DNA from: Oscillospiraceae bacterium | GTDB taxonomy: Bacteria; Bacillota_A; Clostridia; Oscillospirales; Oscillospiraceae | Assembly: GCA_017537045.1 (NCBI GenBank) | Contig: JAFYLN010000117.1 | Location: 1 to 21,424 of the forward strand | Reading direction: 5' to 3' | Length of the DNA: 21,424 nucleotides | Part shown: one piece after another, positions 7,204 to 14,540 of the stretch | Layout of the letters: every line of letters begins with the position of its first letter | Numbering within the stretch: position 1 is the stretch's first letter | Position numbers and translations under genes: made by a program | The notes under the pieces: generated by a model | Told to the model about the DNA's origin: nothing | Databases searched by the model: none | Seen by the model: only the letters and a program-made list of their open reading frames with translations

Positions 7204-7830
7204 TTATGGATTAAACTCCTTACAGAACATGGTCAGCGGGCACTCGCTGCATTTGGGATTTCGTGCGGTGCAGCAGTCCCGCCCAAAGAGGACGATCCTG
7301 TGGCAGAAATCACTGCTTTCCTCCGGAGGCAGGATCCTGCGCAGCTGCTGCTCCACCTTTTCCGGCTCCTTGCCGGTGGAAAGTCCCAGCCGCCCGCAGA
7401 TACGGATGCAGTGGGTGTCGCAGACTACACTGCCGGGAACGCCGTACAGGTCACCCAGCAGAAGATTCGCCGTTTTGCGGCCCACGCCGGGAAGCCGCAG
7501 CAGCTCCTCCATGGTGCCGGGTACTTTGCCATCGTAATCAGACAGCAGCATCTGGCAGGCTAGAACAATGTCCCGCGCCTTGTGCTTGTAAAAGCCACAG
7601 GAGTGGACATAGTTTTCCACATCTGCAATATCGGCATTTGCCATAGCTTCCAGCGTGGGATAGGCCGCAAACAGGGCAGGCGTTACCAGATTCACCCGCG
7701 CGTCGGTACACTGGGCGGACAGCCGCACGGCAATCATCAGCTCATAATCCTTCTTGTAATGCAGCGCGCAGGGCGCATCGGCGTAGCGCGCTTTCAGAAT
7801 CTCAATAATGGAATCCACCTTTTCTTTCAC
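7204..7830 (-). CDS. nth: Endonuclease III (DNA glycosylase/AP lyase)
   Basis: Endonuclease III removes oxidised pyrimidines and nicks AP sites in base-excision repair. The 208-residue protein is full length. The helix-hairpin-helix LPGVGRKTANLLLGD spans about 113-127 with catalytic Lys119, and catalytic Asp138 is in VCDTHCIR. The C-terminal [4Fe-4S] ligands are Cys187, Cys194, Cys197 and Cys203 with the standard C-X6-C-X2-C-X5-C spacing. The GTG start at 7830 follows AAGGAGG with good spacing. It is divergent from feoA and followed by the hairpin at 7152-7194. Confidence 0.96.
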   Translation of the reverse strand: MKEKVDSIIEILKARYADAPCALHYKKDYELMIAVRLSAQCTDARVNLVTPALFAAYPTLEAMANADIADVENYVHSCGFYKHKARDIVLACQMLLSDYDGKVPGTMEELLRLPGVGRKTANLLLGDLYGVPGSVVCDTHCIRICGRLGLSTGKEPEKVEQQLRRILPPEESSDFCHRIVLFGRDCCTARNPKCSECPLTMFCKEFNP

Positions 7831-7859
7831 TTGCGGTTCCTCCTTATTCTTTTCCTATG

Positions 7860-7888
7860 ATTCTATCACACCGAAGCAAAAATGAAAA
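7860..7888 (-). promoter_or_regulatory. Promoter of nth, extended -10
   Basis: On the minus strand there is -35 TTTTCA (7888-7883), a 17-base spacer and -10 TAGAAT (7865-7860) preceded by TGA (an extended -10). It is about 30 bases before the GTG. The -35 lies inside the Fur-like palindrome. Confidence 0.6.
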
Positions 7889-7896
7889 GCATTTTT
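7878..7896. promoter_or_regulatory. Fur-like operator between nth and feoAB
   Basis: The 19-bp palindrome AAAAATGAAAAGCATTTTT has perfect 7-bp arms. Aligned by hand with the classical 19-bp Fur box it matches at 13 of 19 positions. It lies 58 bases before the feoA start, next to iron-uptake genes that Fur normally represses. The function is inferred from sequence and place; no Fur gene is in the window. Confidence 0.5.
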
Positions 7897-7953
7897 CTTT
7901 CACATTTCGCGCCCCGCAGCAATAGAATGGGGGGAATGATTGGAGGGATATCT

Positions 7954-8181
7954 GTGATTTTGTCTTTGGATCAGGTTCGCACAGGTGTGTGGGTCTGTGT
8001 GATCAGAATTGATACAAGTCCATCCATGCAGCAGCGGCTGCGTGCCTTCGGGTTGGTGCCGGGAACGCGGGTGCGCCGCCGCTATAGCAGCCCTGCTGGT
8101 GATGTGGTGGCGGTCGAACTGCGCGGCAGTGTCCTTGCCCTGCGCCGGCATGACCTGCACTGTATACAGGTGCGTGCCTAA
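7954..8181 (+). CDS. feoA: Ferrous iron transport protein A
   Basis: FeoA is a small cytoplasmic SH3-fold partner of the FeoB iron transporter. With the GTG start at 7954 (six bases after GGAGGG) the protein is 75 residues. It shows the FeoA core: QQRLRAFGLVPGTRVRRRYS in the middle, then GDVVAVELRGSVLALRRHDLHCIQV at the end. An ATG at 7936 is a less likely start. The stop overlaps the feoB start (TAATG), so the two are translationally coupled. A weak -10 (TAGAAT, 7923-7928) and the Fur-like box precede it. Confidence 0.9.
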   Translation: MILSLDQVRTGVWVCVIRIDTSPSMQQRLRAFGLVPGTRVRRRYSSPAGDVVAVELRGSVLALRRHDLHCIQVRA

Positions 8182-9941
8182 TGGCAGGGGATGGCAAACC
8201 AATGAAAATCGCGCTGGCGGGCAATCCCAATGTGGGAAAATCCACCCTGTTCAATGCCCTGACCGGCCTGCGCCAGCACACCGGCAACTGGCCGGGAAAG
8301 ACAGTTGGCAAAGTGTCGGGCGAAGCTATATTCCGTGGATGCCGCATGGAACTGGTCGACCTGCCCGGTACATATTCCTTAACAGGAAGCAGTGAGGACG
8401 AGCGCATTGCGGCAGAATATATTTCCTCAGGCGAGGCGGATTGCATCATTGCGGTCTGTGACGCAAGCGCACTGGAACGGACGCTGATTCTGGCGCTTCA
8501 GATTCTGCAGCGCACAGGCAGGCTGGTCATTTGCATCAACCTTATGGATGAGGCAACCCGCCGCGGCATCCGCATCGATGCAAAAGCACTGGAAGATGCC
8601 TTGGGTGTTCCCGTTATCCTGACGGCAGCAGGCAGGAACAGGGGACTGGATAACCTGCTGGAGCGCGTCATGACGCAGAAGAATTGGAACAGCAGCCTTT
8701 CCTGCGACGATCCGCTGCATCTTGCGGAGGCACTTTGCAGCCAATGCGTAAAGCATGAAAAAGAGGAGGAAAACTGGCGTCTTGTGTTGGATAAACTTCT
8801 GGTCAGCCGCCGTCATGGTATTCCGATCCTGCTGGTGCTACTGCTTGTAATCGTCTGGCTCACCGTATGGGGTGCCAATTACCCATCACAACTGTTGGAA
8901 AGGTTTTTTATCCGGGGCTATGATTTTTTGAAGACCTGGCCGCTTCCACAGTGGCTGTCCGGCCCCTTGATCGATGGTATGTACCTGACTGCTGCGCGGG
9001 TCATGGCTGTGATGCTGCCACCCATGGCGATTTTCTTTCCGCTGTTTACGATTCTGGAAGATGTGGGCTATCTGCCCCGCATGGCATTTCTGCTGGATCG
9101 CCCCATGTGTAAATGCGGCGGCTGCGGCAAGCAGGCACTGACGCTCTGCATGGGATTGGGCTGTAATGCTGTGGGTGTTACGGGCTGCCGTATTATCGAT
9201 TCTCCCCGGGAGCGGCTGCTTGCAATTCTGACCAATGCCATGGTTCCATGTAACGGCCGCTTCCCCACGCTGATCCTGCTGGGCAGCCTGTTCTTTTCAG
9301 ATGCAGGTGCGGCATTCGTGGTGGCAGCTTGCGTGATGCTGGGGATTCTTGGGGCTATGGGCGTATCGGGAATTCTGAGCCGTACGGCATTGCGCCATGA
9401 AAGCGGTACGTTTCTTATGGAAATGCCACCCTTTCGCCGTCCTCGAATCGGACAGATTCTGCTACGCTCGCTGTTTGACCGAACGCTTTTTGTGGCGGGT
9501 CGTGCCTTGATGGTGGCAGCACCGGCAGGCTTGCTTCTATGGCTTTTATCCAACACACCACTGCTTGGCTTGTTTGCAGAATTTCTTGACCCAGCGGGAA
9601 AACTGTTTGGCATGAATGGTGTGATTCTGCTGGCATTTTGTTTGGCTTTGCCAGCTAATGAACTGATGATTCCCGTGATCCTCATGGTACTTTCCGGAGC
9701 AGGAAGCCTTGCAGCAGCGCAGGATGTATCCCTGCTTCTGGAGGCGGGCTGGACTTGGAAAACTGCAGCCTGCACCATGATTTTTACCCTGTTTCACTGG
9801 CCTTGCTCCACAACGCTGCTGACGATCTACAAGGAAACAAAAAGCGCAGCAAAAACAGCGGCGGCATTTTTCCTGCCCACCGCTGTTGGATGTATATTGT
9901 GCCTGATGCTAAACCTGCTGCTCCAAAATTTGGGCAGTTAG
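8181..9941 (+). CDS. feoB: Ferrous iron transporter FeoB (short clostridial form)
   Basis: FeoB is the GTPase-linked membrane protein that imports Fe2+. The N-terminal G domain shows G1 GNPNVGKS (residues 14-21), G2 around TGNWPGKTVG, G3 DLPGTYSL (from Asp60) and an NLMDEA G4-like motif. After a short helical region, membrane helices start near residue 212. They include a Cys-rich block (CKCGGCGKQALTLCMGLGCN) and the Gate-domain segment CRIIDSPRERLLAILTN...VPCNGRFPTLI. At 586 residues it is shorter than E. coli FeoB (773) and resembles a form seen in Clostridia. An ATG at 8202 with AGGGG upstream gives MKIALAGNPNVGKS, the usual FeoB start, and is an alternative. The last 33 bases overlap the convergent gene at 9909. 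Confidence 0.94.
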   Translation: MAGDGKPMKIALAGNPNVGKSTLFNALTGLRQHTGNWPGKTVGKVSGEAIFRGCRMELVDLPGTYSLTGSSEDERIAAEYISSGEADCIIAVCDASALERTLILALQILQRTGRLVICINLMDEATRRGIRIDAKALEDALGVPVILTAAGRNRGLDNLLERVMTQKNWNSSLSCDDPLHLAEALCSQCVKHEKEEENWRLVLDKLLVSRRHGIPILLVLLLVIVWLTVWGANYPSQLLERFFIRGYDFLKTWPLPQWLSGPLIDGMYLTAARVMAVMLPPMAIFFPLFTILEDVGYLPRMAFLLDRPMCKCGGCGKQALTLCMGLGCNAVGVTGCRIIDSPRERLLAILTNAMVPCNGRFPTLILLGSLFFSDAGAAFVVAACVMLGILGAMGVSGILSRTALRHESGTFLMEMPPFRRPRIGQILLRSLFDRTLFVAGRALMVAAPAGLLLWLLSNTPLLGLFAEFLDPAGKLFGMNGVILLAFCLALPANELMIPVILMVLSGAGSLAAAQDVSLLLEAGWTWKTAACTMIFTLFHWPCSTTLLTIYKETKSAAKTAAAFFLPTAVGCILCLMLNLLLQNLGS

Positions 9942-10520
9942 TGCCGAAATTTCATAAGCAGTCCGCTCCTGCGGTCCGTTTTCGGTCACCTTTGTGTAAA
10001 TGCGGCTTTGAAGACGGCCTTCAATGCGGATGATATCCCGTGTATGGCACTGGGCGATTTCATAGGCTGTCCGCCCCCAGAGAATACAGGGTAGATAATC
10101 AGCCCGCCGGAATGCCCGGGGCACTGCCAGCATTGCATCGCAGATCTCCCGTCCCAGAGGGGTACGGCGGTAGGTTGGTTCTTTACAAAGCGGTCCCTCT
10201 ACAATGACTTCGTTGACCGGTTCACCATCTTCACAAACAAGCTGCCCTGCAAAAACAAAGATCAGCAGGTGCCGCACTCCGTTTTCCCGAATGTTGTGGG
10301 TGCGTATCTGCCCGGTAACGGTGATCATGCATCCGCCGGAAAGATCCAGCTCATTGAGCAGACTTTCCTCTGCCACTACAGGCAGCAGATCTACCGCGCC
10401 GGACAGCCGCGCCACCTCCAATGTAAAACGAAAAAATCTTTTGCCGTGATTTTCATGAGAGAACTGGGGCAGCGCCAGCAGACATCCCCGCAGCCGCACC
10501 TGATTTTCCATATGTTCCAT
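9909..10520 (-). CDS. SSB-like protein with two OB-fold-like halves
   Basis: The protein has 203 residues. The C-terminal half (about 100-200: EGPLCKEPTYRRTPLGREICD, then CILWGRTAYEIAQ and IRIEGRLQSRIYTK) is a recognisable single-stranded-DNA-binding (SSB/OB) fold. The N-terminal half (about 5-95, with VRLRGCLLALPQFSHENHGKRFFRFTLEVAR and ITVTGQIRTHN) appears to be a second OB domain. Unlike housekeeping SSB, it lacks the acidic partner-binding tip (DDDIPF type) and ends ...AQILEQQV. It probably binds single-stranded DNA, but its partner process is unknown. The ATG at 10520 follows GAGGTGG. Its 3' end overlaps feoB tail-to-tail by 33 bases. Confidence 0.82.
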   Translation of the reverse strand: MEHMENQVRLRGCLLALPQFSHENHGKRFFRFTLEVARLSGAVDLLPVVAEESLLNELDLSGGCMITVTGQIRTHNIRENGVRHLLIFVFAGQLVCEDGEPVNEVIVEGPLCKEPTYRRTPLGREICDAMLAVPRAFRRADYLPCILWGRTAYEIAQCHTRDIIRIEGRLQSRIYTKVTENGPQERTAYEISALTAQILEQQV

Positions 10521-10573
10521 CGTACCACCTCAAGCCTTTCAGATGTATGGAACATCCTATGGCCGAAGCGGTA

Positions 10574-10611
10574 AAATCATGCCCCCATCTTTTTTGATGG
10601 GGGCATGATTT
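10574..10611 (-). terminator. Terminator of the XRE regulator gene
   Basis: A perfect 16-bp stem (10574-10589 with 10596-10611, core CATGCCCCCATC) has a six-base loop. On the minus strand it ends GATTTTACC, with a short T-run partly inside the stem. It overlaps the TAA of the regulator gene (10610-10612) and separates it from the SSB-like gene. Confidence 0.75.
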
Positions 10612-10963
10612 ACTGTTCAATTGATTTTAAAAGTTCCTCTGCACGGATACCGTAGAGCTTTGCCAGCGCCAGCAGATTGGAGGTAGAGGGATCGGAGGTG
10701 CCGTTTTCCCATTTGCTGACGGCCTGACGGCTGATGCCCAAATTCTCCGCCACAAATTCCTGTGTCATCTTACAGCGTTCCCGTTCAGCTTTCAGAGCCT
10801 CTCCAAGAGATTTGCGTGCGGCGGATTGCTCCTGTCTGGTTTCCTTGCTGTTTAAATACTTCCGCAGTGCCTTGATAAGCAGAACAAACAGATAGATGCC
10901 GCCACCGATCAGCAGCGTATTGATGATAATCATAATAATTGTCACAGGAATTACTAGAGCCAT
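10610..10963 (-). CDS. Membrane-anchored XRE-family transcriptional regulator
   Basis: The protein has 117 residues. An N-terminal membrane helix (about residues 4-30, very rich in Ile, Leu and Val) is followed by a charged linker (about 31-58) and a C-terminal XRE/Cro-type helix-turn-helix (about 60-115). The recognition region reads ENLGISRQAVSKWENGTSDPS, a classic XRE signature. The DNA-binding domain would face the cytoplasm close to the membrane. No effector domain is present, so the signal and targets are unknown. The ATG at 10963 follows AAGGAGA by seven bases. It is a single-gene unit, with an AT-rich dyad upstream that could be an autoregulatory site. Confidence 0.88.
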   Translation of the reverse strand: MALVIPVTIIMIIINTLLIGGGIYLFVLLIKALRKYLNSKETRQEQSAARKSLGEALKAERERCKMTQEFVAENLGISRQAVSKWENGTSDPSTSNLLALAKLYGIRAEELLKSIEQ

Positions 10964-10981
10964 TGTGCTATCTCCTTTCAG

Positions 10982-11009
10982 ATTTTTGTATCATCAGAAT
11001 ACGAAAAAT
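10982..11009. promoter_or_regulatory. AT-rich dyad upstream of the XRE regulator
   Basis: The arms ATTTTTGTAT (10982-10991) and ATACGAAAAAT (10999-11009) are inverted copies apart from one extra base, separated by seven bases. The dyad lies 19 bases before the regulator's ATG. This is a plausible operator for self-regulation by the XRE protein, but no second copy supports it. Confidence 0.3.
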
Positions 11010-11032
11010 CCCCGGTTGCTTCCACCAACTAT

Positions 11033-11053
11033 GGCGCAACTTTTCGTTGCACC
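11033..11053 (-). other. Hairpin after the YjbR-pyrophosphatase gene, weak terminator candidate
   Basis: An 8-bp stem with one G-T pair (GGCGCAAC 11033-11040 with GTTGCACC 11046-11053) sits directly after the TGA or TAA-type stop region at 11055. No T-run follows on the minus strand, so termination here would be weak or factor-dependent. Confidence 0.35.
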
Positions 11054-11054
11054 C

Positions 11055-11732
11055 TCAAATAATGACCTCAGAATCAAAATACTGCTCCTGAAAACGGGTC
11101 AGCTCCTCAATTTCCTGCTTGGAGAAGATCATCCCCTCCGGCACGACTACCCACTTGTTCTCCAGATCGTCCCGCCTGTGGATGATGGCGATAACTTTTC
11201 CTGTAAATATTTTCACTGGAATATCTACGCCCAGAATGTAGGCATCCTGTTCTTCGCCGTCGGGTGCCATAATGCCCTCGATGTAGCCATAGTTGACGGG
11301 ATAATACAGATCCGGATGCTTCGGATGATAACTTCCCAGCGGACGGTCAACAGTCACCGGCACGATTCGTCCAAGAATTCCGTTGCCGCGAATCTCCCGC
11401 TGTACTTTCTTCGGGAAACTCCCCACCACCGTATCGTAGGCATGGTCGATCATCATCGGCAGTTCCCCGTGGGGAAACCGCCCAAGATCAATGGTGTTCC
11501 AGTAAGGCTGCTGCACAGGAGGACAGTGATAGCCCCGCACCACAATACCCGGATAGGCATCCCGGAAAACTTGACCCGAAAAGGCAGTACATTTCAAAGT
11601 GAGCTTATCCATGTAAACCTGTGCGAAAATCTTTCCATTTACTTTGAAGCAGGTGGGCCACTGACCGAATGGATGATCTTCATATGCCTTTGGTTTCGCA
11701 AGGCATAGATTGCAAATTTCCTGGATTGTCAT
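11055..11732 (-). CDS. Fusion of MmcQ/YjbR-like domain with family I inorganic pyrophosphatase-like domain
   Basis: The protein has 225 residues in two parts. Residues 1 to about 112 (MTIQEICNLCLAKPKAYEDH...FAQVYMDKLTLKC...YPGIVVRGYH) match the MmcQ/YjbR fold, a small DNA-binding-like domain of unknown role. From about 118 on the sequence (VDRPLGSYHPKHPDLYYPVNYGYI, then DGEEQDAYILGV and HRRDDLENKWVV) resembles a short clostridial soluble inorganic pyrophosphatase. The metal-binding motif DGDPxD appears as DGEEQD, with Glu in place of one Asp, so activity is probable but not certain. The ATG at 11732 follows GGAG by eight bases and lies five bases after the nitroreductase stop. Last gene of the ygiQ operon. 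Confidence 0.82.
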   Translation of the reverse strand: MTIQEICNLCLAKPKAYEDHPFGQWPTCFKVNGKIFAQVYMDKLTLKCTAFSGQVFRDAYPGIVVRGYHCPPVQQPYWNTIDLGRFPHGELPMMIDHAYDTVVGSFPKKVQREIRGNGILGRIVPVTVDRPLGSYHPKHPDLYYPVNYGYIEGIMAPDGEEQDAYILGVDIPVKIFTGKVIAIIHRRDDLENKWVVVPEGMIFSKQEIEELTRFQEQYFDSEVII

Positions 11733-11737
11733 AGCGG

Positions 11738-12271
11738 TTACTCCAATTTCCCAAATCCGTTGAACCATGCCCGTTCCTCGAAGGCTTTCTTGTTCACCCG
11801 CTTACCTTCTTCTGCGGGTATGCCCACCGGCAGATATGCCACCAGCTCATAATCCGCAGGCACCCCCAGAATGGCAGCCATTTTATCGCCGATCCGGTCC
11901 ACATCCGTCACGTGACCTTCGATCCAGCAGCTGGCATAACCCAGCGCATGGATTGCCAGAAGCATGTTTTCAATTGCAGCGGCATAATCCTGTACATAAA
12001 ATGTCCGGTTCCGGTATGCAACGGTCTTTTTTGTCAGCACGCAGACCATAGCCGGAGCGGTCTCACCAAGCGGAGGATCGATCACACTGTGCAGCTTCGC
12101 AAGCACTGCCTTGTCATCCACGGCAATCAGACTGGTGGTCTGCTGATTGCAGCCGGACGGTGCGGCAAGACCTGCTTCCAGAATCATATTCAAATGCGCC
12201 CGGGGGACTGGCATATCCAGATACTTGCCCCGATAGCTGTATCTGCCGGAAATGGCTTCAAAGGTGTCCAT
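11738..12271 (-). CDS. Nitroreductase-family flavoprotein
   Basis: This 177-residue single-domain protein belongs to the FMN-dependent nitroreductase family, which reduces nitro groups, quinones or flavins with NAD(P)H. Family marks are the N-terminal ISGRYSYRGKYLD (equivalent to the usual SRRSxRxF FMN contact), AAPSGCNQQ at about 36-44, and the C-terminal LGYASCWIEG and LVAYLPVGIPAEE segments. The physiological substrate cannot be predicted. The ATG at 12271 follows GTGAGG. It is seven bases after the ygiQ stop and five bases before the next start, so the three genes form one operon. Confidence 0.9.
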   Translation of the reverse strand: MDTFEAISGRYSYRGKYLDMPVPRAHLNMILEAGLAAPSGCNQQTTSLIAVDDKAVLAKLHSVIDPPLGETAPAMVCVLTKKTVAYRNRTFYVQDYAAAIENMLLAIHALGYASCWIEGHVTDVDRIGDKMAAILGVPADYELVAYLPVGIPAEEGKRVNKKAFEERAWFNGFGKLE

Positions 12272-12278
12272 GACAGCC

Positions 12279-14222
12279 TCACTTTCTCTTGGCCTTGCGC
12301 ATATGCGCAGGTTTACTCACAGCTGGTTTGCGGGTTGGTGCTTTTGGCTCAGACTTTGCTGCGGGCTTCTTTGCCGCAGGCTTTCCCTTGGAAGGCATCT
12401 TGGGGGGCGGTGCGGTCGGCTTATCCTTGCGTGGCGGAACAGCCCGGATCAGGCACTTGGAGCCGGAACCGATCAGATCCTCCCGGTGTGCCTTGATCAG
12501 TGCCTCATGCACCAGATAGTAGTTTTTGGGATTGCGGTACTGGATCAACGCCCGCTGCATGGCCTTTTCGTGGGGGTCGGTGGGCACGTAGACCTTTTCC
12601 ATTGTGCGGGGGTCAAGACCCGTATAGTACATCACCGTGGACAGGGTAGAGGGAGTGGGATAGAAATCCTGCACCTGCTCGGGATTGTAGCCCATGTCGC
12701 GGATGTACTCAGCAAGCTCCACAGCTTCCTTCATGGTCGAGCCGGGATGGCTGGACATGAGGTAGGGCACAAGGAACTGATTCATGCCATACTGCTTGTT
12801 CAGGGCGTAGTATTTATCCACAAACTGGTTGTAGACCGCATTTTTCGGCTTGCCCATGCGGCTGAGCACCGCGTCGGAGACATGCTCCGGTGCCACTTTC
12901 AACTGGCCGGAAATATGATACTGCACCAGCTCCTTGAAAAAGGTGTCCTTCTTATCGGCCAGCAGATAGTCAAAGCGGATGCCACTTCTGACAAAAACCT
13001 TTTTCACACCCTCGATCTTTCGGAGCTTGCGCAGCAGGGCGATGTAATCACTGTGGTCGGCCTTCATGTTTTTGCAGGGGGTGGGGTACAAACACTGCCG
13101 TCCGCCGCAGGCACCCTTTGTAAGCTGCTTGTCGCAGGCGGGGTGGCGGAAATTGGCAGTGGGGCCGCCCACATCGTGGATGTAACCCTTGAAATCCTTG
13201 TCCTTGACGATCTTTTCCGCCTCGGCGATGATGGACTCGTGGCTTCTCGTCTGAATAATGCGCCCCTGATGAAAAGTCAGCGCGCAGAAAGAGCAGGCAC
13301 CGAAGCAGCCGCGGTTAGAAACCAGACTGAATTTGACCTCTTCAATAGCAGGCACGCCGCCCTTTTTAGCATAGCTGGGATGCCATGTCCGCTCGTAGGG
13401 CAGATCGTAGACTGCATCCATTTCCTCCGTTGTCAGAGGCTTCTGGGGCGGATTCTGCACCACAAACTTGTCCCCGAAAGGCTCTGCTAACCGCTTCGCC
13501 GTGAATGGATCACAGTTGCCGTACTGGATCTTGAAGGATTCCGCATACTTGCGTTTGTTGGTCTTCAGTTCATCATAAGAGGGCAGCACGATGGTGGGCA
13601 GGCTTTCATCCAGCCGGGCGGTTTTATATACCGTACCGTCGATCCAGGTAATATCCTTCACATCCATACCGGAGTTTAGCGCATCGGCGATTTCCACAAT
13701 GGACCTTTCGCCCATGCCGTACATCAAAAGATCAGCCTGGCTATCCAGCAAAATGGAGCGCTTCATGGATTCCGACCAGTAGTCATAGTGGCTCAGCCGC
13801 CGCAGGGAAGCTTCAATGCCGCCGATCAGAATGGGTACATTTTTATAGGTCTGGCGAATCAGGTTACAGTAAACAATGGTTGCATAGTCAGGCCGTTTAC
13901 CCATTTCGCCGCCGGGGGTGAAAGCGTCAGTCTTGCGCTTGTGCTTGGTAACGGAGTAGTGGTTGACCATGGAGTCCATATTGCCGCCGCTGACCAGAAA
14001 GCCCAGACGGGGCTTTCCGTAAATATCGATGGACTTGGGATTCTTCCAGTCCGGCTGGGAGATGATACCCACGGTGTAGCCATGGCTTTCCAGAATCCGG
14101 CTGATAATGGCGTGGCCAAAGGACGGATGATCCACATAGGCATCACCGGTCACATATACAAAATCACACTGCGTCCAGCCGCGGTCGACCATATCCTGTT
14201 TGCAAATCGGCAGAAAAGGCAT
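12279..14222 (-). CDS. ygiQ: YgiQ-family radical SAM protein (UPF0313)
   Basis: The protein has 647 residues. The N-terminal half carries the YgiQ-specific region ([14 protein letters not shown], then [18 protein letters not shown]). The radical SAM cluster motif is C-X3-C-X2-C at Cys306, Cys310 and Cys313 ([11 protein letters not shown]), followed by the SAM-binding barrel. Further Cys-containing segments ([21 protein letters not shown]) may bind another cluster. The last ~45 residues are Lys, Ala and Pro-rich and probably disordered or nucleic-acid binding. The reaction is unknown for this family. The start was chosen at the second of two ATGs (14222), seven bases after GGAGG; the first ATG (14228) is too close. 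First gene of the operon. Confidence 0.93.
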   Translation of the reverse strand: MPFLPICKQDMVDRGWTQCDFVYVTGDAYVDHPSFGHAIISRILESHGYTVGIISQPDWKNPKSIDIYGKPRLGFLVSGGNMDSMVNHYSVTKHKRKTDAFTPGGEMGKRPDYATIVYCNLIRQTYKNVPILIGGIEASLRRLSHYDYWSESMKRSILLDSQADLLMYGMGERSIVEIADALNSGMDVKDITWIDGTVYKTARLDESLPTIVLPSYDELKTNKRKYAESFKIQYGNCDPFTAKRLAEPFGDKFVVQNPPQKPLTTEEMDAVYDLPYERTWHPSYAKKGGVPAIEEVKFSLVSNRGCFGACSFCALTFHQGRIIQTRSHESIIAEAEKIVKDKDFKGYIHDVGGPTANFRHPACDKQLTKGACGGRQCLYPTPCKNMKADHSDYIALLRKLRKIEGVKKVFVRSGIRFDYLLADKKDTFFKELVQYHISGQLKVAPEHVSDAVLSRMGKPKNAVYNQFVDKYYALNKQYGMNQFLVPYLMSSHPGSTMKEAVELAEYIRDMGYNPEQVQDFYPTPSTLSTVMYYTGLDPRTMEKVYVPTDPHEKAMQRALIQYRNPKNYYLVHEALIKAHREDLIGSGSKCLIRAVPPRKDKPTAPPPKMPSKGKPAAKKPAAKSEPKAPTRKPAVSKPAHMRKAKRK

Positions 14223-14253
14223 TGCCATACCTCCAAAAGAACATATTTCTATC

Positions 14254-14282
14254 ATTATATCAGAAGACGATCAGAAAGAAAA
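14254..14282 (-). promoter_or_regulatory. Promoter of the ygiQ operon
   Basis: The minus strand has a perfect -10 TATAAT (14259-14254) with a weak -35-like TTTTCT 17 bases upstream (14282-14277). It is about 32 bases before the ATG and directly after the terminator of the ylmH transcript. Confidence 0.6.
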
Positions 14283-14287
14283 GTGTA

Positions 14288-14320
14288 AAAATACCCATGC
14301 CGTGTTTACCGCGGCATGGG
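14288..14320 (-). terminator. Terminator of the ylmH-DUF896 transcript
   Basis: A 9-bp stem (CCCATGCCG 14294-14302 with CGGCATGGG 14312-14320) has a nine-base loop. On the minus strand it is followed by TATTTTTAC. It lies 7 bases after the DUF896 stop. Confidence 0.88.
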
Positions 14321-14326
14321 CATCCA

Positions 14327-14533
14327 TTATTTATGGGTCACTTTCTTTTTTGTTCCGTCAGGATAGAGGATCGTGGTGTTTTCAAGCTGTCCAACCAGAT
14401 TGGCTTTAACGGAATCAATGTAGATTCTTCTCAGCTTTGCCCGTTCCTCCAGCTCCTCGGGGGTCAGACCCTCAGCCTTGTTTTTCGCTGCCAGCGCATT
14501 GATTCTGGCGATCACTTCGTTCATGTTCATCAT
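14327..14533 (-). CDS. DUF896 (YnzC-like) small protein
   Basis: This 68-residue protein has the DUF896 core: NEVIARINALAAKNKAEGLT followed by PEELEERAKLRRIYIDSVKANLVGQLEN. It is a small helical-hairpin cytosolic protein, and the family's role is not settled. A C-terminal extension (TTILYPDGTKKKVTHK) goes beyond the helical core. Two ATGs are adjacent: 14533 is five bases after GAGG and 14530 is eight bases after, so 14530 may be the real start. It follows ylmH by seven bases and shares its transcript and terminator. Confidence 0.88.
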   Translation of the reverse strand: MMNMNEVIARINALAAKNKAEGLTPEELEERAKLRRIYIDSVKANLVGQLENTTILYPDGTKKKVTHK

Positions 14534-14540
14534 ATTTACC

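Noticed and set aside
12252..13490. A 412-codon open frame on the plus strand
   Set aside because: It is antisense to ygiQ, which carries an intact radical SAM motif on the other strand; no family features are visible in the plus frame.
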